From Methylococcaceae bacterium (lineage in GTDB: Bacteria; Pseudomonadota; Gammaproteobacteria; Methylococcales; Methylococcaceae), in contig VEPB01000518.1 in the NCBI GenBank assembly GCA_012026715.1, positions 1 to 5,499 on the forward strand: a stretch of DNA of 5,499 nucleotides, written 5' to 3'. The notes below the pieces were generated by a model. That model was not told the origin of the DNA. It saw only the letters and a program-made list of their open reading frames with translations, and ran no database searches. This document shows, piece after piece, positions 4,609 to 5,499 of the stretch; position 1 is the first letter of the stretch, and each line of letters starts with the position of its first letter. Position numbers and translations under genes: made by a program.

Positions 4609-5484
4609 ATGGAACATGCAGATTTTCCCGCGCCGGCAACCGCCGGACACCCCCTGGTTTTCACCGTCGGCTTGCTGCTGGCCGGCGCCTTGCTGACAAT
4701 CCAGCCGGCGACGGCGGCCCCGGTTTCGACCAGTGCAACCATCGACTGGAGCACCTTCAGCGTGACTCCCCTCGATATCGGGTCCGGCCTGCCGAGCCTG
4801 ACCTGGAACTCGCAGAGCGACAGCAGCAGCGCGAACTCTGGCTGCAATTGGTGGGGCTGTAACTCGAACACCGACAGCGCCAACGATTGGAGCACCGGTA
4901 CTTCGGTACTCTTCAATACCTCGACTTCCAAATTCAACGCATCCGCCACGGGCCGGACTTCAACCTCGCTGGTCCAATCCAGCACGGCCTTCGACGCGGC
5001 CAGCCCTACGAACACTTACTGGAACAATTCCGACAATGCCTCACGGTCGGGAAATTTCACCGTCCACGGCGATGGGGTCTTGCTGTTCAAGGCCAACTAC
5101 AACATCGCCGCCACGGCGGCCGGGGGGATCTCCGATTCCTCTTCCTCCAACATGTCGGCATCGTTCGCGCTCAATGCCTACGGTGGCGAGAGTTCCGGGT
5201 CGTCGAGCCAGAACATCTCCCGGTACTTGAGTTCCGGCCAATCGCCGCTGGCGGAATCGGGCACCCTGACCGTGGCCTTGCTGTTTCACGACGGCTGGAC
5301 CGGATCCTTTTCCGCGAATACGTCCAGTAGCTTGAATTACTACGGCTACGGCGGCGGTAACCCGGTGCCGCTGCCGTCTGCCTTCTGGGCATTTGCCAGC
5401 GCCTTGAGTGGGATGATTTCCTTCCTCCGCCGCAAAAGGGGAATGCCCGGCGACGCCGCTGTATCTTCTTGCCTGGCGGTCTAA
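4609..5484 (+). CDS. Exported Ser/Asn-rich protein with VPLPA-type (PEP-CTERM-like) C-terminal sorting signal
   Basis: This 291-residue protein appears to be exported and anchored or processed at the envelope. Residues 1-37 are a signal peptide (hydrophobic LVFTVGLLLAGALL, then ATAA). The mature part is very rich in Ser, Asn, Thr and Gly with few charges. It alternates short beta-like segments (FTVHGDGVLLFKANYNIAAT, 150-169; GTLTVALLFHDGWTGSFSAN, 218-237) with serine runs, and it has one close cysteine pair in GCNWWGC (78-84). The end matches the tripartite sorting signal: VPLPS (253-257), a hydrophobic helix (FWAFASALSGMISFL, 259-273) and RRKR (274-277). Such tails are recognised by exosortase-type enzymes in Gram-negative bacteria that make exopolysaccharide; that enzyme is not in this window. 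Thirteen residues follow the arginines (after Gly278), longer than usual. The middle domain belongs to no family I recognise. Role in matrix or envelope is inference. Confidence 0.85.
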   Translation: MEHADFPAPATAGHPLVFTVGLLLAGALLTIQPATAAPVSTSATIDWSTFSVTPLDIGSGLPSLTWNSQSDSSSANSGCNWWGCNSNTDSANDWSTGTSVLFNTSTSKFNASATGRTSTSLVQSSTAFDAASPTNTYWNNSDNASRSGNFTVHGDGVLLFKANYNIAATAAGGISDSSSSNMSASFALNAYGGESSGSSSQNISRYLSSGQSPLAESGTLTVALLFHDGWTGSFSANTSSSLNYYGYGGGNPVPLPSAFWAFASALSGMISFLRRKRGMPGDAAVSSCLAV

Positions 5485-5499
5485 CCCGGCACGGTGGGC

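Noticed and set aside
4028..4696. Plus-strand frame of 222 codons across the winged-helix gene
   Set aside because: It is antisense to the transposase-like gene and runs into the leader of the sorting-tail gene without its own signals.
5470..5481. C-terminal CLAV resembling a CaaX prenylation box
   Set aside because: Prenylation of this kind is eukaryotic, and an exported bacterial protein would not be a substrate.
1..5499. CRISPR arrays, tandem repeats or integrase attachment sites
   Set aside because: I saw no regularly spaced direct repeats, no tRNA gene and no integrase anywhere in the window.

Overview
The window looks like a chromosomal segment of a GC-rich Gram-negative bacterium. 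The evidence is an Escherichia coli-type NADP isocitrate dehydrogenase, a periplasmic RNase T2, strong AGGAGG/GGAGG ribosome-binding sites, and an exported protein ending in a VPLPA-type (PEP-CTERM-like) sorting signal. A gammaproteobacterium, possibly a methanotroph relative (Methylococcaceae), is my best guess. Nothing here proves the taxon.

Layout. Minus strand, 1-540: 5' part of icd (isocitrate dehydrogenase), cut by the window edge. Minus strand, 577-1227: a secreted RNase T2 family nuclease, 36 bases upstream of icd. A 241-base divergent intergenic region follows. Plus strand, 1469-2983: a secreted subtilase-fold serine peptidase whose catalytic His position carries Glu. A 289-base gap follows. 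Plus strand, 3273-3845: a stand-alone 190-residue protein with a caspase-like (DUF4347-like) His-Gly/Gly-Cys core. Minus strand, 3884-4423, convergent: a winged-helix protein matching the N-terminal DNA-binding half of IS630-type transposases but with no DDE domain. Plus strand, 4609-5484: a Ser/Asn/Thr-rich exported protein with a VPLPS-TM-RRKR sorting tail. A readable promoter and a perfect 8-bp hairpin lie in front of it.

How they relate. icd and the RNase are ordinary conserved genes with high GC. In sampled lines the protease gene is lower in GC (about 48-52%, against 63-67% in icd and the RNase), which suggests a different history. The most interesting unit is the same-strand pair of a non-canonical S8/S53-like protease and a small caspase-like protein, two unrelated putative peptidase folds side by side. 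A functional link between them is only inference. The sorting-tail protein would need an exosortase-type enzyme encoded elsewhere.
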